Origin: JBNJGB01 sp051747385
GTDB taxonomy: Bacteria; Myxococcota_A; UBA9042; PHBI01; JACKFB01
Assembly: GCA_051747385.1 (NCBI GenBank)
Contig: JBNJGB010000013.1
Span: 62,001 to 126,000, forward strand
Length of the DNA stretch: 64,000 bases
Direction: 5' to 3'
The position numbers and the translations under genes were made by a program. Shown piece after piece: positions 24,795-33,297 of the stretch. Each line of letters starts with the position of its first letter. Position 1 is the first letter of the stretch. A model generated the notes under the pieces. It was not told the DNA's origin. It ran no database searches and saw only the letters and a list, made by a program, of their open reading frames with translations.

Positions 24795-26552
24795 CTATCC
24801 GACCGCGTGGGCGGCGTTGATGACCAGGCTCGGCAGCGCCTCGCCGATGATGAAGCCCGCCGAGACGGGCACCAGGGTGCTGGCCATCCAGCGATGACCC
24901 ATGCCGCGCTCCAGGAGGATGTTCCCGGCGCAGCCGATGCCGTAGGTCACGGTGATGTAAAACGGCAGGTACATGGCCAGGCCGACGAGGACCCCGACGC
25001 CGCTGACGGGGAACAGCCCGAGGACGGCGCCCAGGGCCGTCCCGGCCACGTACTTGTCGAGGGCCACGTCCCCCGTGCTCAGGCCGTGCATGACGGCCGC
25101 GAGAGCCTGTCCCTGGGGCGCGCTGAGGTCCATGCCGGCGCCGAAGCCGGGGGACCTCCAGAAGAGGAAGACCGCGCCAACAGCGACGGGGACGCCGATC
25201 CAGGCCACCAGGAACTGGGCCGTCTGCTGGGCCTTGGGCCGGGAGCCGACCAGGTGGCCGGACTTGAGGTCGGCCATCATGTCCGCGCACTGCCCGATGC
25301 CGATGCAGATGGCCACGCCGAGCAGCACGGCGGCGACGATATTGCCCGCCGTGAGGAAGAACATGAGCGTGACGCCGATGAGCGCCATGCCGGACAGGGG
25401 CGAGATGTCCGTCATGCCGGTCGCCTCGGCGACGATGAGGCCGGCGATGGCGAGCCAGATGGTCCCGACGACGGCGATGAGGGCGCCCTGCCCCACCGAG
25501 ACGTGCCCGACGCCGATGAGCGAGGCCGCGAACAGGACCATCACCGCGGCGCCGAGGCCGATGTACATCACGCGGCTCGACATCTCGTCGCTGGCGCCGG
25601 GACCGCCGCTCGCACCCGCCCGCGTCTGGGCGGCCGCCGACAGGCTCCCCAGCGCGCTCTTCAGCGCCGGGAAGGCGGCGACGACGCCGGCGAGCGCCCC
25701 GCCGATGAGGATGCCGATACCCAGGGGGCGCAGCATGGACGAATAGACCACGGCGTCCTTGAGGTACCCGCCCGCCCCCTCCATGCCGCCCAGGTCGGGG
25801 ACCCACCCCTGGCTCACGGCGAGCGGGCTGATGACCCACCAGGCCAGCATCCCGCCGAAGACGAACGGCAGGCCGCCGCGCCCGGCCAACAGGCCCGCGC
25901 CGAGGCTGGCGAAGCTGATGCCGAACTCGACGGGGGCGTACTCGGGCAGGCCGACGAGGCCCGTGAGGGGCACGAGCCCCGGCAGGAAGCCCAGCTCGAC
26001 GGCCGTCGTGAACAGCCCGCCGACCAGGAACCCGCCGCCGAGGAGCATGCCCTGGCGCGCGCCGGCGCCGGGCGACTTCAGGAGGCTGGCCACGGCGATG
26101 CCGCTGGGGAAGCGCAACCGCTCGAACTCGATCATCTGCTTTCTGAGCGGGATGATGAGCACGATGCCCAGGAAGGACCCCGAGATGCCGGCCAGGATGA
26201 ACGGCAACATCGCCGCCCAGCCCTCACCGGGAGCCAGCTCCGGATTCTCCGCGCCCAGGAGGAACAGGGCCGGCAGGGTGAAGGCCACGCCCGCCGAGGC
26301 CGTATTCACGCCGGAGGCCACCGTCTGGTTGATGTTGTTCTCGACGATGCTGCCCTTCCGCAGGATGCCGCGGAGGACGGCGAAGCCGAGGATGGCCGCC
26401 ACGGTGGAGCCGGGGAGCGTGAAGCCGAGCTTGAGCGCGATGTAGACGAACGCCGCGGTCATCAGCGCGCCCAGAAGCACGCCGAGCACGACCGAGGCGA
26501 CGGTCAGCTCGCGATAGGATCCCCGGCCCGGCGCCGGTCCACTTGCAGCCAT
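24795..26552 (-). CDS. OPT-family oligopeptide transporter
   Basis: 585 residues from ATG 26552 (GAGGAG upstream) with about 14-16 hydrophobic segments. Typical OPT segments include RELTVASVVLGVLLGALMTA, YIALKLGFTLPGSTVAAILGF, GSIVENNINQTVASGVNTAS and the central PLRKQMIEFERLRFPSGIA (the conserved FPSG-type loop). OPT proteins import oligopeptides or metal-chelator complexes with protons. The first 12 residues are polar. It is followed by a small membrane protein in the same direction. The specific substrate cannot be assigned. Confidence 0.88.
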   Translation of the reverse strand: MAASGPAPGRGSYRELTVASVVLGVLLGALMTAAFVYIALKLGFTLPGSTVAAILGFAVLRGILRKGSIVENNINQTVASGVNTASAGVAFTLPALFLLGAENPELAPGEGWAAMLPFILAGISGSFLGIVLIIPLRKQMIEFERLRFPSGIAVASLLKSPGAGARQGMLLGGGFLVGGLFTTAVELGFLPGLVPLTGLVGLPEYAPVEFGISFASLGAGLLAGRGGLPFVFGGMLAWWVISPLAVSQGWVPDLGGMEGAGGYLKDAVVYSSMLRPLGIGILIGGALAGVVAAFPALKSALGSLSAAAQTRAGASGGPGASDEMSSRVMYIGLGAAVMVLFAASLIGVGHVSVGQGALIAVVGTIWLAIAGLIVAEATGMTDISPLSGMALIGVTLMFFLTAGNIVAAVLLGVAICIGIGQCADMMADLKSGHLVGSRPKAQQTAQFLVAWIGVPVAVGAVFLFWRSPGFGAGMDLSAPQGQALAAVMHGLSTGDVALDKYVAGTALGAVLGLFPVSGVGVLVGLAMYLPFYITVTYGIGCAGNILLERGMGHRWMASTLVPVSAGFIIGEALPSLVINAAHAVG

Positions 26553-26954
26553 CGCAGTCTCCTCGCACGAAGCCCGAACGGTCCTGCGCACTTAGCAGAG
26601 GACCTCCGGGTCTGCAACGAGTCCCCGCCCGGCCTGGCGCTCGGGGCCGCGAGCCAGAGGGGCCTCGCCTCGCGGCTCGCGGCGAGTCGGCCGCGGGTGG
26701 CCCCGCCCCCGCCCGCCCACCTCATGACGGGTTCGGACGGATTCGTTGCGCACATGGTCACGACGAGCCTGAAACCATGTCCCGGAACGCGCTCTCCCCG
26801 AGCGCCTCGCGCCTTGGAACCCCTGCGCGAGCCCCACCGGTGACGGCGCCGTTCTACCAGACCGCCCCGGCGTGGCGCCCGAGCCGGCGCGATTCCCTCG
26901 CGACCCTGGCGCCTCGACGGCTCGGCGCGAGCATCCCGTCCGGACGAGAGCGCT
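26553..26954. other. 402-bp non-coding gap between two minus-strand genes
   Basis: No frame here has a family-like product or a good ribosome-binding site. I see only weak inverted repeats, such as GAGCCG/CGGCTC near 26880-26925, and no clear promoter hexamers or MITE copy. It presumably contains the OPT promoter and the terminator of the upstream lipoprotein. Confidence 0.4.
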
Positions 26955-28655
26955 CTACCAGGACGAGGGGTCCAGGATGCGCTCGCAGTCCACCACCTGC
27001 GCCCCGGCGGGGTTCCGCAGCGGCGACTGGCAGTACTCCAGCAGGTAGCCCAGGGTCGGTGGCCGGACGGCGTCCTGCCCCTCGGCGGCGTTCCCCCGGT
27101 GTGGCTTGTAGTCGAACGGCCCGTCCGGCACGGAGGCGTCCCACGGATCCCAGTACTCGAAGCCGCGGTAGTGCTCGGCCGACAGGGTGTACTGCTCCTG
27201 GACGAGGCGGGCCTCCTCGTCGGTGAGCGGCATCCCGGCCGCCGCCGAGATCAGCAGGAAGGCCGCCGCGTCCGCGAACCACTGGCCCTTGCCGTAGTGG
27301 GGCATGGAGTCGTCGTGGAGGATGGCGTCCGCGCGCTCGCCGAGGCCCACGAGGAGCTCCCTGGCCATATCGTACTCGCCGTGCGCCAGGGCGTTGTAGG
27401 CGGCGGCCACGTGGAAGTACCGGATGATGGCGTAGTTGAAGTAGTGGTTGGTGGTGGCGATGGTCTCGTACTCGCCGCCGTCGCCCTTCCCGCAGTCGTT
27501 GTCGAAGGTCTCGCCGTAGGCGATGAGCCCCGCGGCCAGCTTGGCGGTGCACTCACCGTTCGGGAAGAACTCCTCCCACATCACGAGGCTGGCGAGATCC
27601 TTGATGGTGCCGTCCTCCTTTCGTGGCACGTGGGCCACGCCGTCCTCGCCCTTGGTCCGGATGAGGTAGCCCTGGTCCACGATGTCCTTGGCGAACCCGC
27701 GGAGGTACTCGAGGGCGCGGCCGGCGGCCTCCCGGACGGCCTCGTCCTCGGCCTGCTCGGCGGCCTGCATGAGCACGGGGATCGTCCGGAAGATGTGCGG
27801 GACGTCGTCCTTGCTCCGCTGGTTCCGGATCCAGATGTCGCCCCAGTACGGGTTGTCCGTGTTCTGGATGGTCGCCGCGTTCCAGTCGTCCGCGGGCTTC
27901 CGGGCGGGGTCGTAGTCCACGAAGACCTTGCGGCCACCGTCCATCTCGTAGCCGTGGTTCCGCGTGAAGATGGCCCGCGGCTGGAGGTACTTCACCGGGT
28001 CGTCCTCGCCCCACTCCATGCCCATGGACATGGCGACGAAGCCCTTCGCGTACTGGGTCGCGACCCACTTCATGTCGTCGTCGCCCGTGGCGAGGTAGCC
28101 GGACATGGCGACGTTGAACACCTTGCCGGTGCGGAGCTCGATGTTGTCGCCCCGGCCCACGTGGCTGAACGTGATGGTGTCGCCCTCCTTCGTCGCGGAG
28201 GTGTCCTGCCACCACATGGCGTAGTCGGGCCAGCCCTCCTCGTTGCCCGGATGAATCCCGTGGCTGGTGAAGCGGACCCAGCGGAAGTACTGCGTGTCCT
28301 TCCAGAAGGAGGTCATGGTCTCCGTGAAGGCGTCGACCTCCTGCTGGGTCACGGGATCGCCCGCCGCCTCGCGCTCCAGCTCGAAGGGAAGCGCATCCGG
28401 CACGCCCACCTGGGGCTCCGGCACGTCGTCCTCGACGTCTGCGGCGTCCGGACCGGCGTCGCTCCCGGCGTCCGGCTCCGCGACGTCCTCCACGGCGTCC
28501 GGCTCGACCACGTCGGGCTCCACGTCCGGAGCGACGTCCTCGACGCCGGACGTATCCACCGGGACGTCGGTGCGGTCTCCGTCGCCGCCGTCGTCCGACC
28601 CGCATCCCATCAGCGCGACGGCGCACGCCGCGATCCACACCCGATTCCAGCTCAT
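26955..28655 (-). CDS. Large lipoprotein of unknown function with Asp/Val/Pro-rich linker
   Basis: 566 residues from ATG 28655. The signal peptide ends LMGC-GS (Cys about 18). Residues 20-85 are an acidic D/V/P/E/A low-complexity linker typical of myxobacterial surface lipoproteins. The remaining 480 residues are a globular domain rich in Trp, Tyr and His (DAFTETMTSFWKDTQYFRWV, YAMWWQDTS, TTNHYFNYAIIRYFHVAAAY, HYGKGQWFADAAAFLL). The alternating helical motifs with aromatic residues resemble an alpha/alpha toroid, as in some glycan-active proteins, but I cannot name a family or see a catalytic motif with confidence. It stands alone; purE follows 67 bp upstream on the same strand. Confidence 0.7.
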   Translation of the reverse strand: MSWNRVWIAACAVALMGCGSDDGGDGDRTDVPVDTSGVEDVAPDVEPDVVEPDAVEDVAEPDAGSDAGPDAADVEDDVPEPQVGVPDALPFELEREAAGDPVTQQEVDAFTETMTSFWKDTQYFRWVRFTSHGIHPGNEEGWPDYAMWWQDTSATKEGDTITFSHVGRGDNIELRTGKVFNVAMSGYLATGDDDMKWVATQYAKGFVAMSMGMEWGEDDPVKYLQPRAIFTRNHGYEMDGGRKVFVDYDPARKPADDWNAATIQNTDNPYWGDIWIRNQRSKDDVPHIFRTIPVLMQAAEQAEDEAVREAAGRALEYLRGFAKDIVDQGYLIRTKGEDGVAHVPRKEDGTIKDLASLVMWEEFFPNGECTAKLAAGLIAYGETFDNDCGKGDGGEYETIATTNHYFNYAIIRYFHVAAAYNALAHGEYDMARELLVGLGERADAILHDDSMPHYGKGQWFADAAAFLLISAAAGMPLTDEEARLVQEQYTLSAEHYRGFEYWDPWDASVPDGPFDYKPHRGNAAEGQDAVRPPTLGYLLEYCQSPLRNPAGAQVVDCERILDPSSW

Positions 28656-28722
28656 GGACACACTCCCTCCCGTGACGCGCGTACCATGGCGCGACGTCTG
28701 CGTCGGTTCCAGCCTCGGCACG

Positions 28723-29214
28723 TTACTCGTCCGGAACCGTCCGGGCCCGGGACTCCTCCGCCAGCTCTACCTTGTAGGCCAGGAAGGCCTCGCGGAGCTT
28801 CGCGTCGCCCGTGCCGAGGATCTGCACGGCCAGGAGCCCCGCGTTCTGGCCCCCGCCGATGGCCACGGTGGCGACGGGCACGCCCTTGGGCATCTGGACC
28901 ATGGCCAGGAGCGCGTCCAGGCCGTCCAGGTTCTTCGCCGGACACGGCACGCCGATGACGGGCAGCGGCGTGAAGGCGGCGACGACGCCCGCCAGGTGGG
29001 CCGCCATGCCCGCCCCGGCGACGAGGACCTGCAGCCCCCGCTCGTGGGCGGTCCGCGCGTACTGCGCCACGTCGTCCGGCGTCCGGTGGGCCGACATGAC
29101 GTGTACCTCGCAGGCGACGTCGAACCGGCGACACGCGTCCACGACCTTCTTCATCACGGGCCAGTCCGAGTCGCTCCCCATGAGGATCCCGACCCGCGGC
29201 GTCGTCTCGGCCAT
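28723..29214 (-). CDS. purE: N5-carboxyaminoimidazole ribonucleotide mutase
   Basis: 163 residues, class I PurE. All family motifs are visible: GILMGSDSDWPVM, the catalytic-loop EVHVMSAHRTPDDV, VLVAGAGMAAHLAGVVA, PVIGVPCPAKNLDGLDALLA and MPKGVPVATVAIGGGQNAGL. It converts N5-CAIR to CAIR in purine synthesis. PurK is not adjacent. It begins 10 bp after mch, so it may be the last gene of the mcd-mch-purE run, an unusual partner for a CoA pathway. Confidence 0.96.
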   Translation of the reverse strand: MAETTPRVGILMGSDSDWPVMKKVVDACRRFDVACEVHVMSAHRTPDDVAQYARTAHERGLQVLVAGAGMAAHLAGVVAAFTPLPVIGVPCPAKNLDGLDALLAMVQMPKGVPVATVAIGGGQNAGLLAVQILGTGDAKLREAFLAYKVELAEESRARTVPDE

Positions 29215-29224
29215 TCGGTGCTCC

Positions 29225-30448
29225 CTACGGCAGGTCCTTGCGGACGAGGACCTCGCGCTCGATCTCGAAGATCTTCTCCGGGATCTTGTCCTTGCCCGCC
29301 TTCTTCTTGTCGTTCTCGCGCTCGAACAGCTCCACGCCGAACCTCTCCAGGGCCTCCTCGGCCCGGACGTTCTTCACGCCCACGAGCTGAAAGCGGACGA
29401 TGCCGGCGTCCGGCTCGCCCCCGTGGAGGCTGATCTCCTCGACGGAGAGCACGCGGCTCAGCGACGAGACGGTGTCCCCGGCGAAGGTCGGCTGCGTGTG
29501 ATAGCCGTCGTGCCAGCCCAGCTCCCAGACGCCGTTTTCCGACGTGTCGCGGCTGGCCAGACCCAGCAGCCACGCGAACACGAGACCGCCGTACACGATC
29601 GGCTCGCCTGACATCGGTCCCTTGCGACCCGTCGAGTACAGCCGGTCGTAGTGCAGCGGGTGCGTGTTCATGACCTTGTAGGTCCACTGCAGGTGCTCGT
29701 CTGTGACCGTCCGGCCGTTTTTGTGCACGAACACGCGGCCCGGCTTCAGCTCTCCCAGCAGCGTCCCGGGCGTCGTCACGCCCTCGAAAGCCGCCGGCGA
29801 CTGATCGCTCGGCATGGGGATGCTCAGGGTCGGCGAGTCGTCCCAGGGGAAGGCCGGCTGGTCGGTGGCCTTCGCCTCCGGATCGATCTCCTGGTCGGTC
29901 CGCCGCGGCACGAAGATCTTGCGCCGGTACTGGCACACGACCTCGCCGCGCTGGTTCTGGGCCAGGGTGTGCACCGTGGCGATGCCCGGCTTGCCGACTC
30001 CGCGATCCCGCCGCGCCACCACCTGGGTCCGCGCCATGAGCGTGTCGCCCGGGTAGACCGGCCGCACGAAGCGCACGTCGTAGTAGCCCAGGTTGGCGAT
30101 GGCCTTCTCGCTGTCGTTCTGCACGCCCAGCGACAGGGCCAGGTTCATCACCAGGTGCGGGGCCGCCGGCAGGGCCTCGTAGCCCTGGCTCCGGGCGAAC
30201 TCCTCGTTCAGGTACAGGGGGTTCGCCTCCATGAAGGTGGTAGCGTAGTCGAGCATGAAGTCCCGCCCGACCGTGCGCCCCCGCGGGTGCACGAAGACCG
30301 TCCCCGGGACGAAGTCTTCGAGGAAGTGCCCGTAGTCCGGCGTCCGGACGTCGTCCAGGTCGGCCGGCATGCCCGGGGCCTTGGCCTCCAGGGCGCCCGG
30401 CTGCAGCCGGATCTCGCCATCCACTCGCTCGATGCCCGTGTCGCTCAC
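29225..30448 (-). CDS. mch: Mesaconyl-CoA hydratase-like, tandem MaoC hot-dog protein
   Basis: 407 residues from GTG. Two MaoC-type hot-dog halves are visible: residues 40-180 (GHFLEDFVPGTVFVHPRGRTVGRDF ... ANPLYLNEEFA) and 215-370 (LLGELKPGRVFVHKNGRTVTDE ... NTHPLHYDRLY, then YHTQPTFAGDTV). Mesaconyl-CoA hydratase has this tandem layout and produces methylmalyl-CoA. The gene overlaps mcd by 4 nt, and Mcd makes mesaconyl-CoA, which supports this call over other MaoC dehydratases. The C-terminal 60 residues are Lys-rich and extend beyond the roughly 345 residues of proteobacterial Mch. Confidence 0.8.
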   Translation of the reverse strand: MSDTGIERVDGEIRLQPGALEAKAPGMPADLDDVRTPDYGHFLEDFVPGTVFVHPRGRTVGRDFMLDYATTFMEANPLYLNEEFARSQGYEALPAAPHLVMNLALSLGVQNDSEKAIANLGYYDVRFVRPVYPGDTLMARTQVVARRDRGVGKPGIATVHTLAQNQRGEVVCQYRRKIFVPRRTDQEIDPEAKATDQPAFPWDDSPTLSIPMPSDQSPAAFEGVTTPGTLLGELKPGRVFVHKNGRTVTDEHLQWTYKVMNTHPLHYDRLYSTGRKGPMSGEPIVYGGLVFAWLLGLASRDTSENGVWELGWHDGYHTQPTFAGDTVSSLSRVLSVEEISLHGGEPDAGIVRFQLVGVKNVRAEEALERFGVELFERENDKKKAGKDKIPEKIFEIEREVLVRKDLP

Positions 30449-32112
30449 GCTTCACCTCCGTGCTCGTCGAGCCACTGCTGGAGGACCTGCCGGGCGACCA
30501 CCCGCAGGGCGAGGACCTCCTCGGCCCCCTCGAAGATGGAGAACACCCGCGCGTCCACGTAATAGCGGCTGACGGCGTACTCCTCCGCGTACCCCATGCC
30601 GCCGTGGATCTGCATCGCCTCGCGGGTCACCCACTCGGACTGCCGGCTGGCCCACAGCTTCACCAGGGACGCCTCGACGCCGCCCTTGCCCTCGTCGAGC
30701 ATCCGGGCCACGTCGAAGGTGAACTGCCGGGCCGTCTGGATGGTCATGGCCATCCGGGCCAGCTTCCACCCGGTCAGGCCGTAGTCCGCGATGGGCTTGC
30801 CGAAGACCTTCCGCTCCTCGGCGTAGGCCATGCCCTCGTCCAGCGCCGCCTGCATCACGCCCGTTGCGCGCGCCGCCGTCTGCAGCCGCCCGCCGGCGAA
30901 GCCCTTCATCTGGTAGTAGAAGCCCTTCCCCAGGCCGTCCTCACCGCCGACGACGTTGTCGTCGGGCACGAACCAGTCTTCGAAGAAGACGTCGAACGAG
31001 TGCATCCCGCGGTAGCCGAGGGTGTCGATGGCCTGGCCCCTCATGGTGCCGCCGCCGTCCTGCGAGTACTCGAAGTCGTGTCCGGTCGTGCGCGGCTTCT
31101 CGGCCAGCAGGATGGACAGGCCCTTGTGCTTCTTCGACATGTCCGGGTCCGTCCGGACGAGGCACATGATCACGTCCGCGTAGCCGCCGAACGTGCACCA
31201 GGTCTTCTGCCCGTTGAGCAGCCAGCCGCCCTCGGTCTTTGTCGCCGAGACCTTCAGCCCGGCCACGTCCGAGCCGTAGTCGGGCTCCGTCACCGCCACG
31301 GCGCAGAGCTTCTCGCCCGACGCCAGCGCCGGCAGCCACTTCTGCTTCTGCTCCTCGGTGCCGCCCACGAGGAGCGCCTTGGAGAGGATCTCCGGCCGCG
31401 TGATGAGGGAACCCGCCACGCCGAGGCTGCCCCGGCTCAGCTCCTCGGTCACCACGCACATGCCCGTGTTGTCCGGCTCGTCGTCCGGCTGGAGGCCGCC
31501 GTACTGCTCCGGGATGGACAGGCCGAAGCAGCCCAGCTCGGAGACCGCCTCGATGATCCCGGTGGGGATGAAGGCGTCCTCCCGGTGGACCTCCTCGGCC
31601 ACCGGCGCCACCTGGGCCTCCGCGAACTTGCGGAACTCCCTCCGCACCAGGTCGTGCTGGTCGTCGAGGGCGTAGGTGCCGGTGCCCTGCTCCCGGACGA
31701 GGGCCGCGAGGGCGTCCCAGTGCTCCGTCGCCTGGGCGGCGTCCACGAAGTCGGCGACGTCCCCGCCGAGGGCCTCCCGGACCTTCTCCCGATCCAGACC
31801 GTACGCCCCCGGCCGCGTGCCCAGCTCGTCCAGGATGGCGCGGACGGCCTCCGCCGTGAAGGTGGTGGCGAACCCGCGCGCCAGCGTCGTGCCCACGCGC
31901 TCCGCATAGCCGAGGATGGAGCGGGCGCCCTCGAGCCACGCCAGGAGCTGGGCCAGGGTGAAGGCCTCCACCTGGCGCTCGTCCAGCAGGGACACGGAGA
32001 TCCGCTCCCCCTTCGCGGACTTCCGCGCCAGGTATCCCGTGGCCTCGTCCACCAGCTCGGCCGCCGCCCGGCGGGCCCGGCCGGCCGCCTCCAGATCCTC
32101 GTAGACCGCCAT
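30445..32112 (-). CDS. mcd: (2S)-methylsuccinyl-CoA dehydrogenase
   Basis: 555 residues, matching the roughly 550 of Mcd, which is longer than typical acyl-CoA dehydrogenases (about 380). The N-terminal 150 residues are the extra helical domain (GRARRAAAELVDEATGYLAR). The dehydrogenase core has GLSIPEQYGGL, VAVTEPDYGSDVAGLKV, the ALKVGGTEEQ-like region, and the C-terminal MQIHGGMGYAEEYAVSRYYVDARVFSIFEGAEEV with the flavin/substrate-site segment. It oxidises methylsuccinyl-CoA to mesaconyl-CoA. ATG 32112 is chosen because the sequence upstream is a promoter and repeat region. It is the first gene of the mcd-mch block. Confidence 0.9.
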   Translation of the reverse strand: MAVYEDLEAAGRARRAAAELVDEATGYLARKSAKGERISVSLLDERQVEAFTLAQLLAWLEGARSILGYAERVGTTLARGFATTFTAEAVRAILDELGTRPGAYGLDREKVREALGGDVADFVDAAQATEHWDALAALVREQGTGTYALDDQHDLVRREFRKFAEAQVAPVAEEVHREDAFIPTGIIEAVSELGCFGLSIPEQYGGLQPDDEPDNTGMCVVTEELSRGSLGVAGSLITRPEILSKALLVGGTEEQKQKWLPALASGEKLCAVAVTEPDYGSDVAGLKVSATKTEGGWLLNGQKTWCTFGGYADVIMCLVRTDPDMSKKHKGLSILLAEKPRTTGHDFEYSQDGGGTMRGQAIDTLGYRGMHSFDVFFEDWFVPDDNVVGGEDGLGKGFYYQMKGFAGGRLQTAARATGVMQAALDEGMAYAEERKVFGKPIADYGLTGWKLARMAMTIQTARQFTFDVARMLDEGKGGVEASLVKLWASRQSEWVTREAMQIHGGMGYAEEYAVSRYYVDARVFSIFEGAEEVLALRVVARQVLQQWLDEHGGEA

Positions 32113-32131
32113 CCTCACGCTCCGTGGCTGT

Positions 32132-32150
32132 CGCGCGCCGTGGGCGCGCG
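32132..32150. promoter_or_regulatory. Perfect stem-loop in the mcd leader
   Basis: CGCGCGCC-GTG-GGCGCGCG, an 8-bp stem with a 3-nt loop, 20 nt upstream of the mcd ATG and therefore in its mRNA leader. It could impede ribosome loading or be a protein site. Confidence 0.4.
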
Positions 32151-32242
32151 GCGTGTCCGTTGCTCCGGAGCACCATGTCGGCCCTCCCCGCGGGCCCGGA
32201 CCCGCGAGGGCGACATCTCCCGTGGGTGCGTCCGGCGCGCGC

Positions 32243-32270
32243 AGTATAGCCCTCGACCCGGGCGGAGCAA
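32243..32270 (-). promoter_or_regulatory. Promoter of mcd-mch
   Basis: Minus strand: -35 TTGCTC (complement of 32265-32270), a 16-bp spacer, -10 TATACT (complement of 32243-32248), the best -10 in the window. It lies about 130 nt before the mcd ATG. MITE copy B, with its duplication, begins 10 bp upstream. Confidence 0.5.
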
Positions 32271-32288
32271 GGCCTGACTCCCCTCCCC

Positions 32289-32451
32289 GCAGGCCGGTCG
32301 CAAAGTCGACCGCCCTCCCTTGCCCTCGTCCGTGCCCGTGCCCTTGTCTGCTCTCAGACGCGCAAAATGCACCCTCTCCGAGCGGGTGCAATCGGGCGCC
32401 GGGCGCCCTACCGCCGCGCGGCCCCCCTTCTCCGACTTTGCGATTGCCCTG
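32289..32451 (+). mobile_element. MITE-like element, family 1, copy B, with 9-bp target duplication
   Basis: 163 bp, flanked by the direct repeat CCCCTCCCC at 32280-32288 and 32452-32460. The ends read GCAGGCCGGTCGCAAAGTCG and CGACTTTGCGATTGCCCTG. It contains five hexamer units of the TTGCCC/GTGCCC type and the conserved core seen in the other copies. It lies in the 471-bp divergent gap between mcd and radC, next to the mcd promoter. The remaining gap to radC (32452-32583) has no further recognisable feature. Confidence 0.88.
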
Positions 32452-32583
32452 CCCCTCCCCACGGCTGTCTCGAACGTCCCGAACCCCGAGACGCTTCGAG
32501 ACGTCCGAGACGATCGGCGACCGCGTCGGGCCGCCGATCGCGGCGAGGTCGCGTCGGCACGCCCCTTGCTGAACGCCCCGGCC

Positions 32584-33297
32584 ATGGACCCCACCGATCC
32601 CGTCGACGCCCTCGCCCACCTCCTGGACGGCCCCGACCCCACCGGGCGCGCCCGGCGCATGCTGGAGCGCCTCGGGGGTCTCCACCGCCTGCGTACCCTC
32701 CCCGCCGGGGCCCTGGCGGGCCACGGCCACCTCGCCCCGGCGGAGGCGCATCGGCTCCGCGCGGCACTCGACCTGGCCGCCCTCGCCCTGTCCGCGACGC
32801 CGCCGGACGGCCTCCGGAGGCCCGAGGCCGTGGCCTCGACGCTGGCGTCCGTCGCGCTGGCGCCCGTGGAGGAGCTCTGGGTCCTCCCCGTCGACTGCGG
32901 CCTGCGCCCTCTCGGCCGGCACCTGGTGGCCCGCGGCGGCCGGGCCTCCTGCGCGGTGGATGGGGCGGACGTGCTGCGGCCGGCGCTCCTCGACGGGGCC
33001 GTCGGGCTCTTCCTCGTCCACAACCACCCGAGCGGGGACGTCACCCCCAGCGACACCGATCGGCGCTTCACCCGCCGCCTGGAGGAGCAGGCGGGGCTCC
33101 TCGGCCTGGCGCTCCACGACCACCTCGTGGTCGCCGGCGACCGCTGGGCGAGCGTGGTGTCCGGCCGGCGGGGGCGCCTCGAACCGCCCGCCGCCGAGGC
33201 TACCGACGAACGCGCAGCGGGATCGACACCCGGCGCTCTCCCCCGGAGAAGCTCGGTACCCGGATCCGCCGCAGCGAGCGCTTCACGCACGCCTTGA
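32584..33297 (+). CDS. radC: RadC-family JAMM/MPN domain protein
   Basis: 237 residues from ATG 32584; the in-frame sequence upstream is repeat and promoter DNA. The N-terminal 70 residues form a HhH-like region (MLERLGGLHRLRTLPAGALA ... EAHRLRAALDLAALAL). The MPN domain carries the intact metal site HNHPSGDVTPSDTD (H-x-H-P-S-G-x-x-x-x-S-x-x-D, about 146-159) after the strand AVGLFLV. RadC proteins are putative metallo-enzymes once linked to DNA repair; their role is unsettled. A Pro/Ala-rich tail of about 35 residues is antisense to the 3' end of the next gene over 98 bp. Confidence 0.85.
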   Translation: MDPTDPVDALAHLLDGPDPTGRARRMLERLGGLHRLRTLPAGALAGHGHLAPAEAHRLRAALDLAALALSATPPDGLRRPEAVASTLASVALAPVEELWVLPVDCGLRPLGRHLVARGGRASCAVDGADVLRPALLDGAVGLFLVHNHPSGDVTPSDTDRRFTRRLEEQAGLLGLALHDHLVVAGDRWASVVSGRRGRLEPPAAEATDERAAGSTPGALPRRSSVPGSAAASASRTP

